Below are positions 12,229 through 23,911 of a DNA stretch of 64,000 bases, piece by piece. This DNA comes from Xiphydria camelus (Eukaryota; Arthropoda; Insecta; Hymenoptera; Xiphydriidae): the NCBI GenBank assembly GCA_963678675.1, contig OY783198.1, forward strand, positions 22,058,684 to 22,122,683, in the 5' to 3' direction. The position numbers and the translations under genes were made by a program. Each line of letters begins with the position of its first letter. Within the stretch, counting starts at the first letter, position 1. The notes under the pieces were generated by a model. The model searched no databases and was not told the DNA's origin. It saw only the letters and a list, made by a program, of their open reading frames with translations.

Positions 12229-12482
12229 TGTAGCATGGAAGTAAAATCCGGGCTAAGTGCCAAAAAGCAAGTTTTGAGATATGCAGTTCTGAAAGCAAGC
12301 AAGCAAGCAAGCAAGCTTTGCAGCAAGCAAGATTCTTGTGGCAATTATTTGAACTAGATTTTGAAGGATCTAGACATAGCCCATTTTACAGCGTATTGGG
12401 GTTGTCACATAGTCCACTTTTTAGCACTTAACTCAATTTTTCATATTCTAGCACTTAGCCCGGATTTTACTTCCATGCTACA
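12229..12482. mobile_element. TIR element, 254 bp, with 32-bp perfect inverted ends
   Basis: The left end starts TGTAGCATGGAAGTAAAATC and continues to GCTAAGTGC. The right end is its exact complement over about 32 bp. The interior is short and non-coding and contains an AAGC tetranucleotide microsatellite (about 12292-12316). Perfect ends imply a fairly recent insertion. The superfamily is not recognised. Confidence 0.65.
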
Positions 12483-15401
12483 AATTACAATTTTTCTCCG
12501 AAGATTCTACGTTACAAAGGATTTGTTATATTTCCGATCGCGAACGAGCTGAACTTTTACAGCAGGCAAATTTTCGTGCGTCAGGTGCAACGCTCCTTCC
12601 GTGACGAAGAGCGCAGGGAAAACAAATTGGAATCCATTCGTCCGTTCTCAATCCTGCGCGACCGCTTCGCATTCGATTCACGTCTTCCAGGTCGCCCGGT
12701 CGAGCGAGGAATCGTATATCGTTTCGTCCCGTCGAACGGGTCAAGATCTTACGTAAAGGTGGTTTTTATTTCAATGGAAGGTGTTAGATAATCGTATTAC
12801 AGCCTCCGAATCCGGATTAACTTTGCTCGCGATAACCGTATACGCAAGATTCCAAAGTGCTCGTTACGTGTGCTGTACTGCTCTTTTGGCTGGTGGAGGT
12901 TCGACCACTTTGTCGGACGCTTAAGTGGACATAGCCACTACATATAGAAGAACCAATTGCGTACGAGTAACTTTTTTATCCGCATAGATTAAAATCTCTT
13001 CGTGCTTTTGAAAACAAATGATTCGTCCCATTCTCGTCATTCTTCGACCGTTATACGGTATAGAATGAACTAAATGTGCATTGATAAAAAGATTGAGTCG
13101 ATTAAAAAATCAATTGGTATCAATGCCTTGATATCCCCGTATTCCTCTGTGATTTCTTCAATGTACACGTGATTTTTGGAATCGGCATGAAAGAATACAT
13201 CGAATAGGGCGGTCGAGAGTTGGATTCCAGAGATTTTAATTCTTGCGAAAAATTAAAAAAATTTTAAGGGGTCCAAATCGAATAGGGTGGTCGAGAATTC
13301 GATTCCAGAAATTTCGATAAAAGTGTCTGATGATAATCATAACGTTTCATTTCGCTCGACAAATGCTTCAACTTAACCGAATATCTCGCTGAAACAAACG
13401 AAAAAAGTTTCAACAAATTCAACTCATGCCGTCAACCGTATCGTTCGATCGAGTCAAATATCGACTCGATAAGCACCGACTGCCGTGGTGAAACCTCAGC
13501 TTATCCTCGAACACGCAGCCTCCCTTCGTCCGCGAGTTCGTCACGCGAAATCGGATTGCAATTTCAGCACTCGCTCCAGCAGAGCGAGCCAATCTGGTAT
13601 TCATCCTGTTACGTCATCCAGGTGAGAGATCCAACGACCGATAACGAGCGAAAAAGAAACACGCACTGACGTATGTACGTAGGGACACGCGTGATGGAAC
13701 GCTCGAACGCTTCTTCTTCCCGAACGGGCGGTCGGGCGTGCACGAAACGCCGGTAAAAGAAAGACGAGGCTCGTTATGCGGGCCAGATCGGGATGAGCAG
13801 AAGCAGGAAGTCTGGCGGCGGACCCGGAGCCGATTAAACGTCCGCGGTGTTTTGGTGTCTCATATCGGGGGGGTTCAAGGCTCCCGGGAACTCTTCTTCG
13901 TATTAACGTCCACCGCGTTCCGTTAGTTCGCAAATTTATGGGAAGGCCCATCGAAGCGAGAAGCGCATCCTCGTTCCTCGGCACTTGATACATTTTTCAT
14001 CCCCGAACGAAGAGGGGCGTTGATCGAGGATCCCCGCGGTAAAACTGCGGGGTAATTGCAGGGCCGTTTCGTAGATTTATTTTCTTTCGCGTGTAACGGG
14101 TTTACGTATGATATTTCATCAACAGGCGGGCATGCCGTATAATTATAAATGATACGGACGATTCGGTGATAAAGGGATCTTTTATTTGGGGCACGCGTTA
14201 TCTGATAGGCCTTTTCGTATGCCGATTTGTCGTGTGACTCGGGGAGACGATCATGTATTCGAGATAATGAGGCTATCTAAAGTCAAGGTCGTTGGTTGTA
14301 AATGAGGCATCGTGATTTTTTAAATATTATTCTAACGATTATATGGACAGGTTAAATTAATGCGGCGTGATTGGCCAATGGCAAATTGCGTTTAGATTTT
14401 ATTGGAGACGTAGGTACATATGTACGTCTGACTAAACCTGCAAGAATTCACTGGTCGATCAAACATATAAGAGTGTGTCTATTATTGATCCTACGTTTCG
14501 GTCCACCGCATCACGAGAAATCGATCTCATCGCCCAAGGCTTATACATACGAATTTTGTCTCCTGACGCTGTAATTGTACGAGGCGGATGAAAAATGGTC
14601 GGCGTTCATAATTGATAATCATGACTTCCGGAAGCGTCCCGTTTTTCGTCGATAGAGTTTAGCTACCTCGACGCGGGAATCATGTGTAAAAATAACGCGA
14701 TGTCTCGACAGTAGTGCCTCGATGTCGGCTTGATCGGATCTGCAAATTACATCAATTTTTTTTATCATCGCACAGTCGATCGATTGATCACGACACCGGT
14801 AATTCGCGAGGGAAGGAAACGGTCGGTTTAATTATAACGAAGCTTAATGATCCGACCGCGTCGGAAGCGAGTGGACGTACCGAAAGGCAGAGCATCACGG
14901 CACGCAGCTTGCGGAGAACGCTCGTCATATAACGCTAGTCATCGTGGCATGCGTACCTGTTAGTAAAGTGGTCGCCAGAGTGATTCATCGAACGAGCATC
15001 CGCGAGGGACGCCCTCGATGTTTGCTCATTCGGGAGCAAAAGTTGTTATTTTCAAAACTTATTTCACCTCTTTTGTTTTCTTCTCTCGCATTTAATTCCA
15101 ATTTACGTAATTTCCCTTCTGGCGAGAAAAATCAGCTTGTTGCGCGAACTGCAGGGAGAATCGAGAGCCTCGGCGTATGTACTGGCGAATCAACGGTTAC
15201 GTATTATAATAATAAAAAGGAAGGTGAATCTTACGATTTTCGTGATTCGTGACGCTTTTTATAGTATATTTGCGAGAAGAGAGAACCGAGGTATCGGTTT
15301 ACCTGTTAACATTATTATCAATGTTTTAGTAAATGCAGTTAAGCATGAATCGATGTTTTCTTTATCCAGTTTCGTTTCTTAGTGCCGAGAAAGTCTTTTT
15401 T
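12483..15401. other. Intergenic DNA, no gene recognised
   Basis: The only structure seen is a two-copy tandem repeat at about 13199-13321. No supported coding exon is visible. Confidence 0.4.
13199..13321 (+). repeat. Two-copy tandem repeat, period about 80 bp
   Basis: The block ATCGAATAGGGNGGTCGAGA followed by GATTCCAGANATTT occurs at about 13199 and again at about 13279. The two 43-bp cores differ at only a few positions. Confidence 0.5.
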
Positions 15402-15596
15402 TTAAAATGAATCTTGCGTCACGATTTTAACTGATAATAGGTAAGTCACGCCCGCGAGTGCGAGGATTGCAGCGGTGGAGATAGCGATGAAAGTGTTCCT
15501 ATCATCTGGAATTCCGTCGTTTATTTTTTTAGCTCTGATACATTGTAGTTTTTTCGTAGTCCTCGGCGCGAGACTACTAAGTCTCTCGAGTGCATC
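15402..15596 (-). CDS. Candidate terminal exon with C-terminal membrane anchor, unknown product
   Basis: On the minus strand an open frame of about 65 codons ends at a TAA at 15404-15402. Its first part is basic and hydrophilic. It ends with a hydrophobic segment (TFIAISTAAILALAGVTYLL) and a short tail, SVKIVTQDSF, which would suit a tail-anchored or single-pass membrane protein. A possible splice acceptor (AAAG before GATGCACTC) lies at 15597-15598, but it sits in an A-rich and not pyrimidine-rich context. I cannot identify the family and found no convincing upstream exon. The open frame at 15599-15916 on the same strand is not clearly coding. Confidence 0.3.
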   Translation of the reverse strand, partial: DALERLSSLAPRTTKKLQCIRAKKINDGIPDDRNTFIAISTAAILALAGVTYLLSVKIVTQDSF

Positions 15597-16637
15597 CTTT
15601 ATTTTATTTTTATTGACATTATATTTGTCAATAAGTTAAATTTATGAAAGCAATTGAACAAATTTCGACGAAAGTATCGATCGTGTCGATTTTGAAATTC
15701 AAAGCTAGAGTTTGCTGCTATCTGACGAATGGTTTCGTAACTAACATATGGGTATTCGGGGAAGTACCGTGGGAGGATTTGAAGCAGCGGTAACAGGTAT
15801 AACAGGTGCACGTGCGCCATCTCTGAAAATCCTACGTACTCGAATCTCTCCTTGAGAAAAATAACGGTACCGCCGAAGAGAAAAATAGGATGATAATTAC
15901 TTTCCATCGTTATCATTATTATTGCTGCTATTATTCAGATTTCCTGAACCGATTCTTGGAGAAAAATATTGTCTCTTCGACGTATAATATAAAGTTTAAA
16001 AGATCATCCGTTTAATTGACAAATGTAGTTCTTTTTTTTCCATTCGTTCTTCCGACCATTTGAGGTGTCACGTTAAATTTGTGAGAGAGTTACTCTGCCA
16101 TTTATGCGAGTTCATTGCACTTTTGAATTTGGCATATTCCTTTCCAGAATTCTACTGATACGTTGATGATAAAATCGGATCGCGCAGAGAAGAAATTTTG
16201 ATTAGAAAGTATAAAATTATTCGGATGTCTTATAACACCATTTCCCCTTCCAGCTCTTTTCTGTCCTCCTTGCTATACATAGGTACTCTTTCAATTTTCA
16301 GTCACTCGCGCTATTCCTCTAGGAACTGATTAGTGGTCTCCTAGGATAGTATCACGTATCGTGGATAAATAATGGTTCTATAAGTGACGTTAGATCGTGG
16401 CTGTAGCGAATCTCGTTAGAGGTCATTATACTGTATTTTCTGTACGGTTTCCAGTTGTTGAAAATCGTTATATTCATTTCAAACCAAAGTTTAGGCGTCA
16501 ATTTCTGGTATAATTCGATAAATAAGATTTTTTAAAAACACGCTATCTATTTCCATAAGCTTGATTTTTCGTGCATGGTGGTATTAATTATGTTTCTTTT
16601 CCGCGATAAGGCGATAAGGTGAGAGCCCACGAAGAAA
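15597..16637. other. Upstream region of the GST cluster
   Basis: This gap precedes the first GST start codon. A GCGCCATCT motif occurs near 15807, and similar motifs occur near 20068 and, inverted, near 20353. No TATA box or clear transcription start could be fixed. Confidence 0.35.
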
Positions 16638-17862
16638 ATGTCTCCTCCGATCCTTTATCTGGATTACGTGAGTCCACCCTGCCATAGCGTCCTGATAGCG
16701 GCTACCGTTTTAGGAGTCGAACTGGAACTTCGTGAACTCAACCTGATAAAACAGGAATGCCTTAATGAGGAATTTTTGAAGGTGAGATACACCGAAACAA
16801 TGCCTGAGGTTTTTCGAATTTGTTGAAAATACCTATGAATCTATAACGAATGTATTGTCACTTGTAGATGAATCCCCAACACACTCTTCCCACTCTCAAC
16901 AATAATGGATTTATATTTTGGGATAGGTAAGAGTGAAGTGGGATGCTTATAGATCTTTTCATTTAAGCAGGGGATCCACGTGCTGTTCCTACCGGATGAA
17001 CTGAAACTACCAGTCCCATTATGAATTTTTGAGCGCTCTTATTTAATAGCACGCATTATACTTTTTTTTTCTGATACAAATTTTGGACGTTTGGAATTTT
17101 GGTTCGTTTTGACGAGATTTTTCATTTTTTGACAGTCACGCAATCGTGTGTTACTTATCGGATAAATATGGAAAGGACGATTCCTTATATCCGAAGGACC
17201 TTCAGAAGCGAACTCTGATTAATCAACGTCTTTTTTTCAACAGTAGTATTCTACTCGCTGGTGTGACGAATATGGCGGCAAGTATCTACATTATATCGCG
17301 TCACTGACGCTAAAAAGTCGTATGCACCGAAAAGTGCCTTCACAATACCAAAAGGGCGTAAAGTGGCGTATACGACCTTTTGGCAATAGTGACGCGACAA
17401 TTATTCACGATTAATTACGAGGAGTAAACCAAAAAAGTATGAATTACTCTCCCTTTATAGTACGAGATATATGGCAAAGGAATAAAGAAGATAACGGATG
17501 ATATGAAGGCAACCGTGGCGAAAATGTATTCCTTCTTGGAGAAATTCTTGCAAGGTCACAATTGGGTGGTCGGTAATTCTTATACCGTTGCAGATTTGTG
17601 CTGCGCGCCAAGTATAATAGCCATGGCGGTAAGTGTAATTTTTATGTTTATTCAATCAATATATCGTATCTTCGATAAACCGTTCAATAATTTTATTCGC
17701 TAGAGTTGGTTCGTATCTCTCCACGGTTATCCTAATATATCAGCCTGGTTAGAACGATGCAAGCAAGAGTACCAGGTTTCGCGGAGGTGTACCAGAAGGT
17801 GGAGGGATCGAGAAAATTTAGTCTTCTGCGAGACGCTGCAAACGCTTATGAAGACGTCTTAA
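16638..17862 (+). CDS. Delta-class glutathione S-transferase, copy 1 (C-terminus scrambled)
   Basis: Cytosolic enzyme that conjugates reduced glutathione to electrophiles. Five exons: 16638-16781, 16868-16926, 17136-17277, 17461-17628, 17704-17862, giving about 223 residues, normal for the class. The start is MSPPILYLDYVSPPC, with the catalytic Ser12 of delta/epsilon GSTs. The glutathione-site motif NPQHTLPTL is present, followed by WDSHAI, where most relatives have E and not D. Exon structure is identical to copy 2. Two oddities: intron 3 uses a GC donor (GCAAGT at 17278), and in exon 5 the frame is shifted relative to copy 2 between about 17768 and 17809. The expected VPGFAEVYQKVEG is encoded in the neighbouring frame, and the original frame is recovered before CETLQTLMKTS. 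The protein is open throughout but about 14 residues near the last helix are scrambled. It may be a recent pseudogene or a still-folding variant. Confidence 0.85.
17278..17460 (+). other. GC-AG intron in GST copy 1
   Basis: Exon 3 aligned to copy 2 must end after ATG GCG at 17277. The next bases are GCAAGT, the standard sequence of the rare GC donor class. The acceptor is TTTATAG at 17460, and exon 4 then starts TACGAG, matching TACCAA in copy 2. Copy 2 has an ordinary GTAAAT donor at this place. Confidence 0.75.
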
Positions 17863-18663
17863 ATTTGTTCATAGGTTAAAAAAAAATGCCCTGAAAAGCT
17901 TGCCAAAGAATTTAGTCTTTCTCGTGTGCTTCTCAAATATAATGCATTGCGGGGGATAAAGTACCCCGGGGTTGATTCAAGATGAACTTCTGTGATGATG
18001 TAACGATAAGTACAACTATTAAAAACAAGTTTAATAGACATGTTCTTTTGCATAAAAATGTCTCCTCTCGTCTATCGCCTTTTCATTTTAAGCAATTAAA
18101 TTTTATTGCAAATTGACCTTCCGATAAATCATTTTTCCGAGCATCAATATAGAATCAGTGGCTGAAATTTCATACTCTCGAAGAGGCCAGTAACTGGATG
18201 ACACCGGTTTACTTGTGATACGATAATCGAGTAACGATATACGGATTTCCATACTTACATATACATGAGTGTTAATGTACTCGTAATTCTTGTTTATCGG
18301 ACAAAGTAGAGCTCGGTTCGCCGAGTATTAAATGCTCGAAGTCTGCGCGCTCTCATTTACTTTCATTTCGATCTCGACTTGCTCGAACGACGGAGGTTTC
18401 ATTGTGCGACGACATCTGTGTAAATAAGTGAGTACCGTCATTTCACAGCTGCTTGCGCGTATTAATCTGAGATACTCTGTTAATTATTTCATAAAATTCT
18501 CTATTCTTGTCTCATTTTCTCTTTCTCTCTCTCTCTCTCTCTCTCTGTGAATCGAGATTTGGGATGTAGCTCTTTCTGTCCCAAGAAATATATTTTCGAA
18601 TAATACTGTTGACAGAGGGTTGGAATATTTGATATTACATTACGTTCGGATAAGTCAGCGAAG
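17863..18663. other. Spacer between GST copies 1 and 2
   Basis: About 800 bp without coding signals. It includes a CT microsatellite at about 18520-18546. It must contain the 3' end of copy 1 and the promoter of copy 2, but I could not place either precisely. Confidence 0.5.
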
Positions 18664-19711
18664 ATGTCTCGTATGATCCTCTATCAGGATTATTTGAGTC
18701 CACCCTGTCGCAGCGTTTTGCAAATGGCTGCGGTTTTAGGAATCGACTTTGAAATTCGAAATATCGACCTTCTCAAGTTTGAAACTCGTACGGAAGAATT
18801 TCTGAAGGTACGTTGTTCTGAAGTTTCTTAAATTACATGAAATAATATACGAATTTATGTCGAATGAGTTGTTACATTTATCTTTAGATAAATCCGCAGC
18901 ATACCCTTCCGACTCTGGATGATAACGGGTTCATAATTTGGGAAAGGTGAGGAAGAGGTAATAATTAATGCACACGAATCACTCGTTGATGTAAAATATT
19001 TCGTTGTTTTCTTCCCAGTAACGCCATCGTGTGTTATTTGGCGGACAAATACGCGAAAGATGATTCCCTATATCCGAAGGATCTTCAGAAGCGAGCTACG
19101 ATCAATCAACGTCTTCACTTCAACAGCGGAGTCATGTTCGCCAGCATGAGAACAATTATCGTAAATACTTCGTACTTTTCATTGAACAATTACAATTTTC
19201 AACCAATTGGTAAAATATTGTTGGTACTAACAATAAGTATACATTGGAAAGATACTTTGGTGAAAGATTAATTTAATTTTCTTTCTTATTTACAGTACCA
19301 AATATTTTACGAGGGCGTGAAGGAATTTACGGATGAAATGAAGAAAACTGCGGAGCAGATTTTTGATTTTCTGGGGAAGTTTCTCGATGATAAAAAGTGG
19401 TTAGCCGGTGATTCTTACACTGTGGCTGATATATGCTGTGTGCCGACCGCATTGACTTTCTCGGTAAGATTATTGGTTTAGTTAAATCGTTTTCCAGGAT
19501 TGGTGATTGCGATTTTCAAATGGCTTTATTTACCGACTTTATCGATTAGATCATGTGTGGCGGTCTCGAAAATTATCCCAAAGTATCGGCCTGGATAAAA
19601 AGATGCGAGCAAGAAATACCGGGATACGCAGAGGTGGAAGAAAAGGTGATCGCATCTGGAAGACCGAAGCTCTTCTTCGAGACGTTACACGGTTTGATGC
19701 AAAAACCTTGA
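18664..19711 (+). CDS. Delta-class glutathione S-transferase, copy 2 (intact)
   Basis: Cytosolic glutathione conjugating enzyme of the insect delta class. Five exons: 18664-18807, 18888-18946, 19019-19160, 19296-19463, 19550-19711, all with GT-AG introns and consistent phases, encoding about 224 residues. The N-terminal thioredoxin-like domain (residues 1-80) carries MSRMILYQDYLSPPC with catalytic Ser12, INPQHTLPTLDDNG and WESNAI for glutathione binding. The all-helical C-terminal domain includes the conserved GDSYTVADICC (N-capping region) and ends CEQEIPGYAEVEEK...HGLMQKP. No key residue is missing. It is the best preserved of the four copies and the reference I used to judge the others. 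The delta class is assigned from motifs; epsilon is less likely. Confidence 0.93.
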
Positions 19712-21763
19712 CATTTCTAATCGGTCGATATTGAGAAAAGTTGCTTGCGATACTTTGATTTAACTGAGGCTTTTGCTCTTCTTTTATTTAAGTCAATCAA
19801 TTACAGTGTGGTGAAGGATGTGATGTTGTAAATGTCTGAATTAGTGTTAAAATATAGATATTTAAGAAAAGCTGGGATGCAGGTTCGATGGAAAAAATTA
19901 AATGTTATTGATATAATGCAATTCTAACTTAGAAAATATATAGAAAAAAAAAGAATATAATTTATCTGTAATGCAAGCTTACTGCCTTTTCGATACTATG
20001 CTCCAAATTTTTACCGAATAATAGAAATATTTTCGATTTCAATTTATAAATTCAATGGTATGGTGTACTCGCGCCATCTTTGAGAAACATGCACGCTTGT
20101 ATCAGTCGCCGATAAATTGTACCAAATGTAGCATTAATGGTAGTTGATGTTTACCTATTTTTAAAAAATATTTGAGAAATAATAATTTTATTAAAAAAAA
20201 GTTAAATCAAATTGAGAATTGCTTGAGACGGAACCTCGTTAATATTTTTTGTAATGGAAGATAGGGGTCAACTTGATTATTCCATCTACTTTATCCTAAC
20301 GTTCTCTGCGCGGCTCGATTCTGACTCGAGTAAATTCTCGACAGACCCACAGAGATGGCGCTGTCGATTCAAATTCTCCTTCATCCTATAATTATAAAAT
20401 GCCTAAACCTGACGTCATATTTTAGTCCGTAATACGTGATTATACGGGCACGCAAATGCGTGTTATACATAGGTTACTTATTCGTGTTGGGTCTACCAAA
20501 GTCGGTGATTTCCATGACTCAGGCATACCCTAAAATGCATACCGCAAAATGAAACAACATATCGTCATAGTTAATATAATATGTATATCGTCATTAAATT
20601 ATCTTTCCCTCAGTTAGTTAAAATTCCTGTTTAAATTAAAAATCACACATCGACATCTATTGCCATTCATTTTAATATACAGGAGAAATGGGCCATTGAA
20701 TTTTTGTTTTCAGTCAATATATCTCCCAATATTATTCCAAATAATTTATTCTTTTATATTTTTTATTTAAGTTGAATAACAATAATATTGGATAGGGGGA
20801 AAGTTATCGTACTAACGCGCCGAAATTAATTAAGACATTATCATTGCAAATGTGGTACGAAGATCCTTTAGAGAGTATTTATCACGTTCAAGATCTAACG
20901 ATTCAGACAAATAGTTCTCGCACCTTTGCCGCATACCAAAATCGAAAGCCATTAGTTTGTCGACGAGATTGACGCTTATTTGGATGGCGCATACGTGTGT
21001 TTCTGAAACTTATAATGTCGAGGTGACGTCGGGTAAATAATTCGTCACAGCGACCTTCGAAAAGAACGCGTGTTGATACTTCTCCCAGTCTTTCAAGAGT
21101 TCGTTCGACCATTTCGCATGCGTAAATAACATTGCAGATTCTGGTTACGTGTACAGATATCTAAATTTCTCGCGCGTGGATTCTTGCGTACGATTTTTAG
21201 GGGTCAATAATCACTGATTATTAAGAAGCACTTATGAGGAAAATGAGGTGCATTTGGTTTGGAAAAAAAGTCTATTTTGATAACGAGTTCGAGATATTTG
21301 TCGCAGATTTATCGACGCGGTAAGCGACTTATATTCAATAGAGTGAAATGTTAAAAAATAATGCTCCGGAGCTGCAGACAAAACGTATACTCAAGGATGA
21401 AAGTCGCAGCCTCCGATCCATCATCCGATCCTGGATAAAATATTAATCGCCATAATTCGACCAGGAGAGTAGCTGCGATTCCTACCGCGTACAAATGGAG
21501 CGATAGCGATATACATATGTATATGTATGTAAAACCTGTTTCAGATCGTTGCTAAGTTCGGTTCCAGGGTCGAAATATACGAGAATAAACAGCTCGATGC
21601 ACATCATTGTTATTATCTGCAATAACTTGTTTGCCGTTCAATTATTTAGAAAATTTCCACGCAATTTATTTCCCCTTCACGTATGAATTTTATTATTGCA
21701 TTCTCTTCTCTACGAAAATAGAAGAAAAGAAAGAATAGTTTTTTACGTAAAACTCCGCAGGTC
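19712..21763. other. Spacer between GST copy 2 and the GST relic
   Basis: AT-rich non-coding sequence. GCGCCATCT-type motifs lie near 20068 and 20353 (inverted). An open frame of 69 codons on the minus strand at 20903-21112 has no recognisable features, and I do not call it. Confidence 0.4.
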
Positions 21764-22200
21764 ATCCGGTCGCAGCGTCTCAATAATATAGCCAAAGTCC
21801 TTGGTGTCGAGTCGACGGATATTCGTGAAATTGACTCGCTGGAAGGCGATAGGATCAAGGATGAATTTTAAGAAATGTGCGACCCTCGGTCGACGGCCGC
21901 TAAATTTTGCTAAATTCTACACGCACGGCGCCTTTTACGAGATTTTTTCATAGCGTTACATGCTCTTCGTTTTCAAATTGGTTCGCAATTTTTTATACTA
22001 GAATCGTATCGCGTCGCAGCACACTTTTCATTGTCATTCGATTTTTCATCACCGATAAAGTGCAGCATCACGCTGGTCAGTGGAGAATTCCGTTCCTGAA
22101 ATAAACCTCACACGCGTGGAATCGTAATGTACCGTAATATAGCGTTCATCGCCAGCATAAAACGTCGAAGTCCTGTTTCGACAGAGAAGTCTATCTCGAG

Positions 22201-22243
<43 letters not shown>

Positions 22244-22640
22244 TAGATACATTCATTATCTCCAACTGAATTCCCGGCATAGAATTATCATCATCCATGA
22301 CAATGGATTCAACCCACCGCTGAAAGATCCCGCATAGCTCAACGAATGGAAGAAATTCGTATTCGTGTCTCGCTTTGCAGCGCCGAAAGTACCCTTCTCA
22401 TTCGCATTTTCGGTCGTGTCGTCGACAAGGTCCGCGTGATTCTATCGGCAACGTGGGACCGAATGGCAAAACGGCGTTTTTAACGCTAAAAGTGAGACGT
22501 GAATACGAACTGAAAAATGATCACCTCTCCATTGTTCGTTTCCTTTGTCAGTAACGCCATCGTTTGCGGTTCGACGAGTAGGTGAAGGACGGATTCCTCG
22601 CCTGTGGGACCTGCGGAAGAAAGCACTCTTCGGGCGACGC
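21764..22640 (+). pseudogene. Delta-class GST relic, copy 3
   Basis: Three exon remnants are in the expected order. The exon 1 relic (21764-21876) reads CGCAGCGTC (RSV) and then, after a frameshift, AKVLGVESTDIREIDSLEGD followed by RIKDEF, where a TAA stands in place of the usual Leu. The exon 2 relic (22269-22310) reads NSRHRIIIIHDNGF, aligning with NPQHTLPTLDDNGF. The exon 3 relic (22552-22640) begins with a kept acceptor and SNAIVC, then has a stop and frameshifts where DKYAKDD should be. Exons 4 and 5 were not found. A GA microsatellite (22205-22244) lies between the first two relics. Stops, shifts and missing exons make this a dead copy. Confidence 0.8.
22205..22244. repeat. GA microsatellite
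   Basis: An almost pure GA run with one or two interruptions, inside the first intron position of GST relic copy 3. Confidence 0.9.
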
Positions 22641-23911
22641 TATCGTCGTCACTTTAGTAGAGGCGAAGAGCGGACGAATTAAAGACTCATTTTTTTCCAA
22701 GTGCGAATTCGCTCACGGTCGAAACGCGGGATAAGTCTAGGCGAATCGTCCACGTGGAAGAGATAGCCCGCTCGAACCATCGTAAAAACCATTCAATCGA
22801 AAGAAAAGCTAAATGGTTGAATAGATTTTCTAACCATCTGTACAAATATGGAAGATGTCGACAGCCTTGCTATTTCTCGAAGGACTGTTGGAAAGTTTCA
22901 ACGGATCACCTCTTACGGTCTTGTCCTACCTTTTTCGAATTCGATCGTTATCGTCATAGGCTCGCGTCGATTAAACGTCGATACAGCGCGGGAAGGAATA
23001 TCGCGGGGCGTCTCCCGTTCTCGTAGATATTTACGACGGGAGTACGCTCACCTTGCCGGAATTAATCGGCGCTACGCGAGCGTCCCACCCTCCCCGGCCC
23101 TCCTCACCCGCGGTCTGACGACCAAAGTTTCCAAGTTTCTCCGGGGATTGTTATGCTTATTATTAAATTTCGAGCGGGCGCTACGTTTGTCGCCGTTATC
23201 GCTCTCGCAACTGCGATTACAACGGTGCGGGCGTAAACAGAGATCGCTTAATCGGACGGAAAAATGGATTGAGATATTTTCGAAGTACAGTATTTAGGTA
23301 GGTAGTACTTAACAAAGCGAAATATTAGGATAATTTTTTTTCGTAAATATTGACAGATAATTTTACACGTCGATAAATTGTCAAAAATAAGAGGGGAGGG
23401 GAATGATTGCGGTACAAAATAATTAAATATGTCCAAGTGAGTCGATACGGAAATATCGACTTTTTCGAGTCGATGGAATTATACCCAATCATCGACTCTA
23501 TCTCCGTTCCTTTTCAACTAACGCATTTCTTACGAAGACGAGCAGCCAATTATCGTCGGAGGCCGAACGCTATGCAGCTAGCTCTCGCATCGTTCGGACC
23601 CCGAGCGTTCACTCTCGCACTCTCTCAAGAATCTCTCGTCGCTCGCCGCTCGGGCCTCAACGGCGTTGCTCTTTATCACCGGTAAATCGCGCGAAAGGCA
23701 TAAAAGTCGGTTACGCGTCTCGGAAGGAAATCGCGAAAAGCGAATAACCTTGCAGCTTTATTACAGTTGACTCAGCGCGCCAGGCCGGCATAATCGATGC
23801 TCGTTAGAATAACATCATCGAACCGTCGACGCGGTTCGGAGCGAGCCGTCAAACTGCAAAGTCACGAGTCGAAGATTCCCTCGACGAGACCGATTTTCGA
23901 GCGGGACCAAA
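22641..23911. other. Spacer between GST relics, no gene recognised
   Basis: An open frame of 149 codons at 22848-23297 has no family features, no splice context and an arginine/serine/leucine bias typical of chance frames. Nothing else is seen. Confidence 0.4.

Noticed and set aside
12292..12316. AAGC tandem run considered as part of a CRISPR-like or satellite array
   Set aside because: It is a simple tetranucleotide microsatellite inside a TIR element; there are no spacers.
12892..12910. GGTTCGACC resembling a tRNA B box (also seen near 33810 and 25467)
   Set aside because: No matching A box or cloverleaf could be drawn upstream. One of the matches is in the ABCA start exon.
15599..15916. 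105-codon minus-strand open frame next to the candidate membrane-anchor exon
   Set aside because: Aromatic-rich but without recognisable motifs. It ends in a stop before the anchor exon and has no good donor that would join it in frame.
22848..23297. A 149-codon open frame between GST relics
   Set aside because: No family motif, no splice context, and composition typical of chance frames in CpG-rich DNA.
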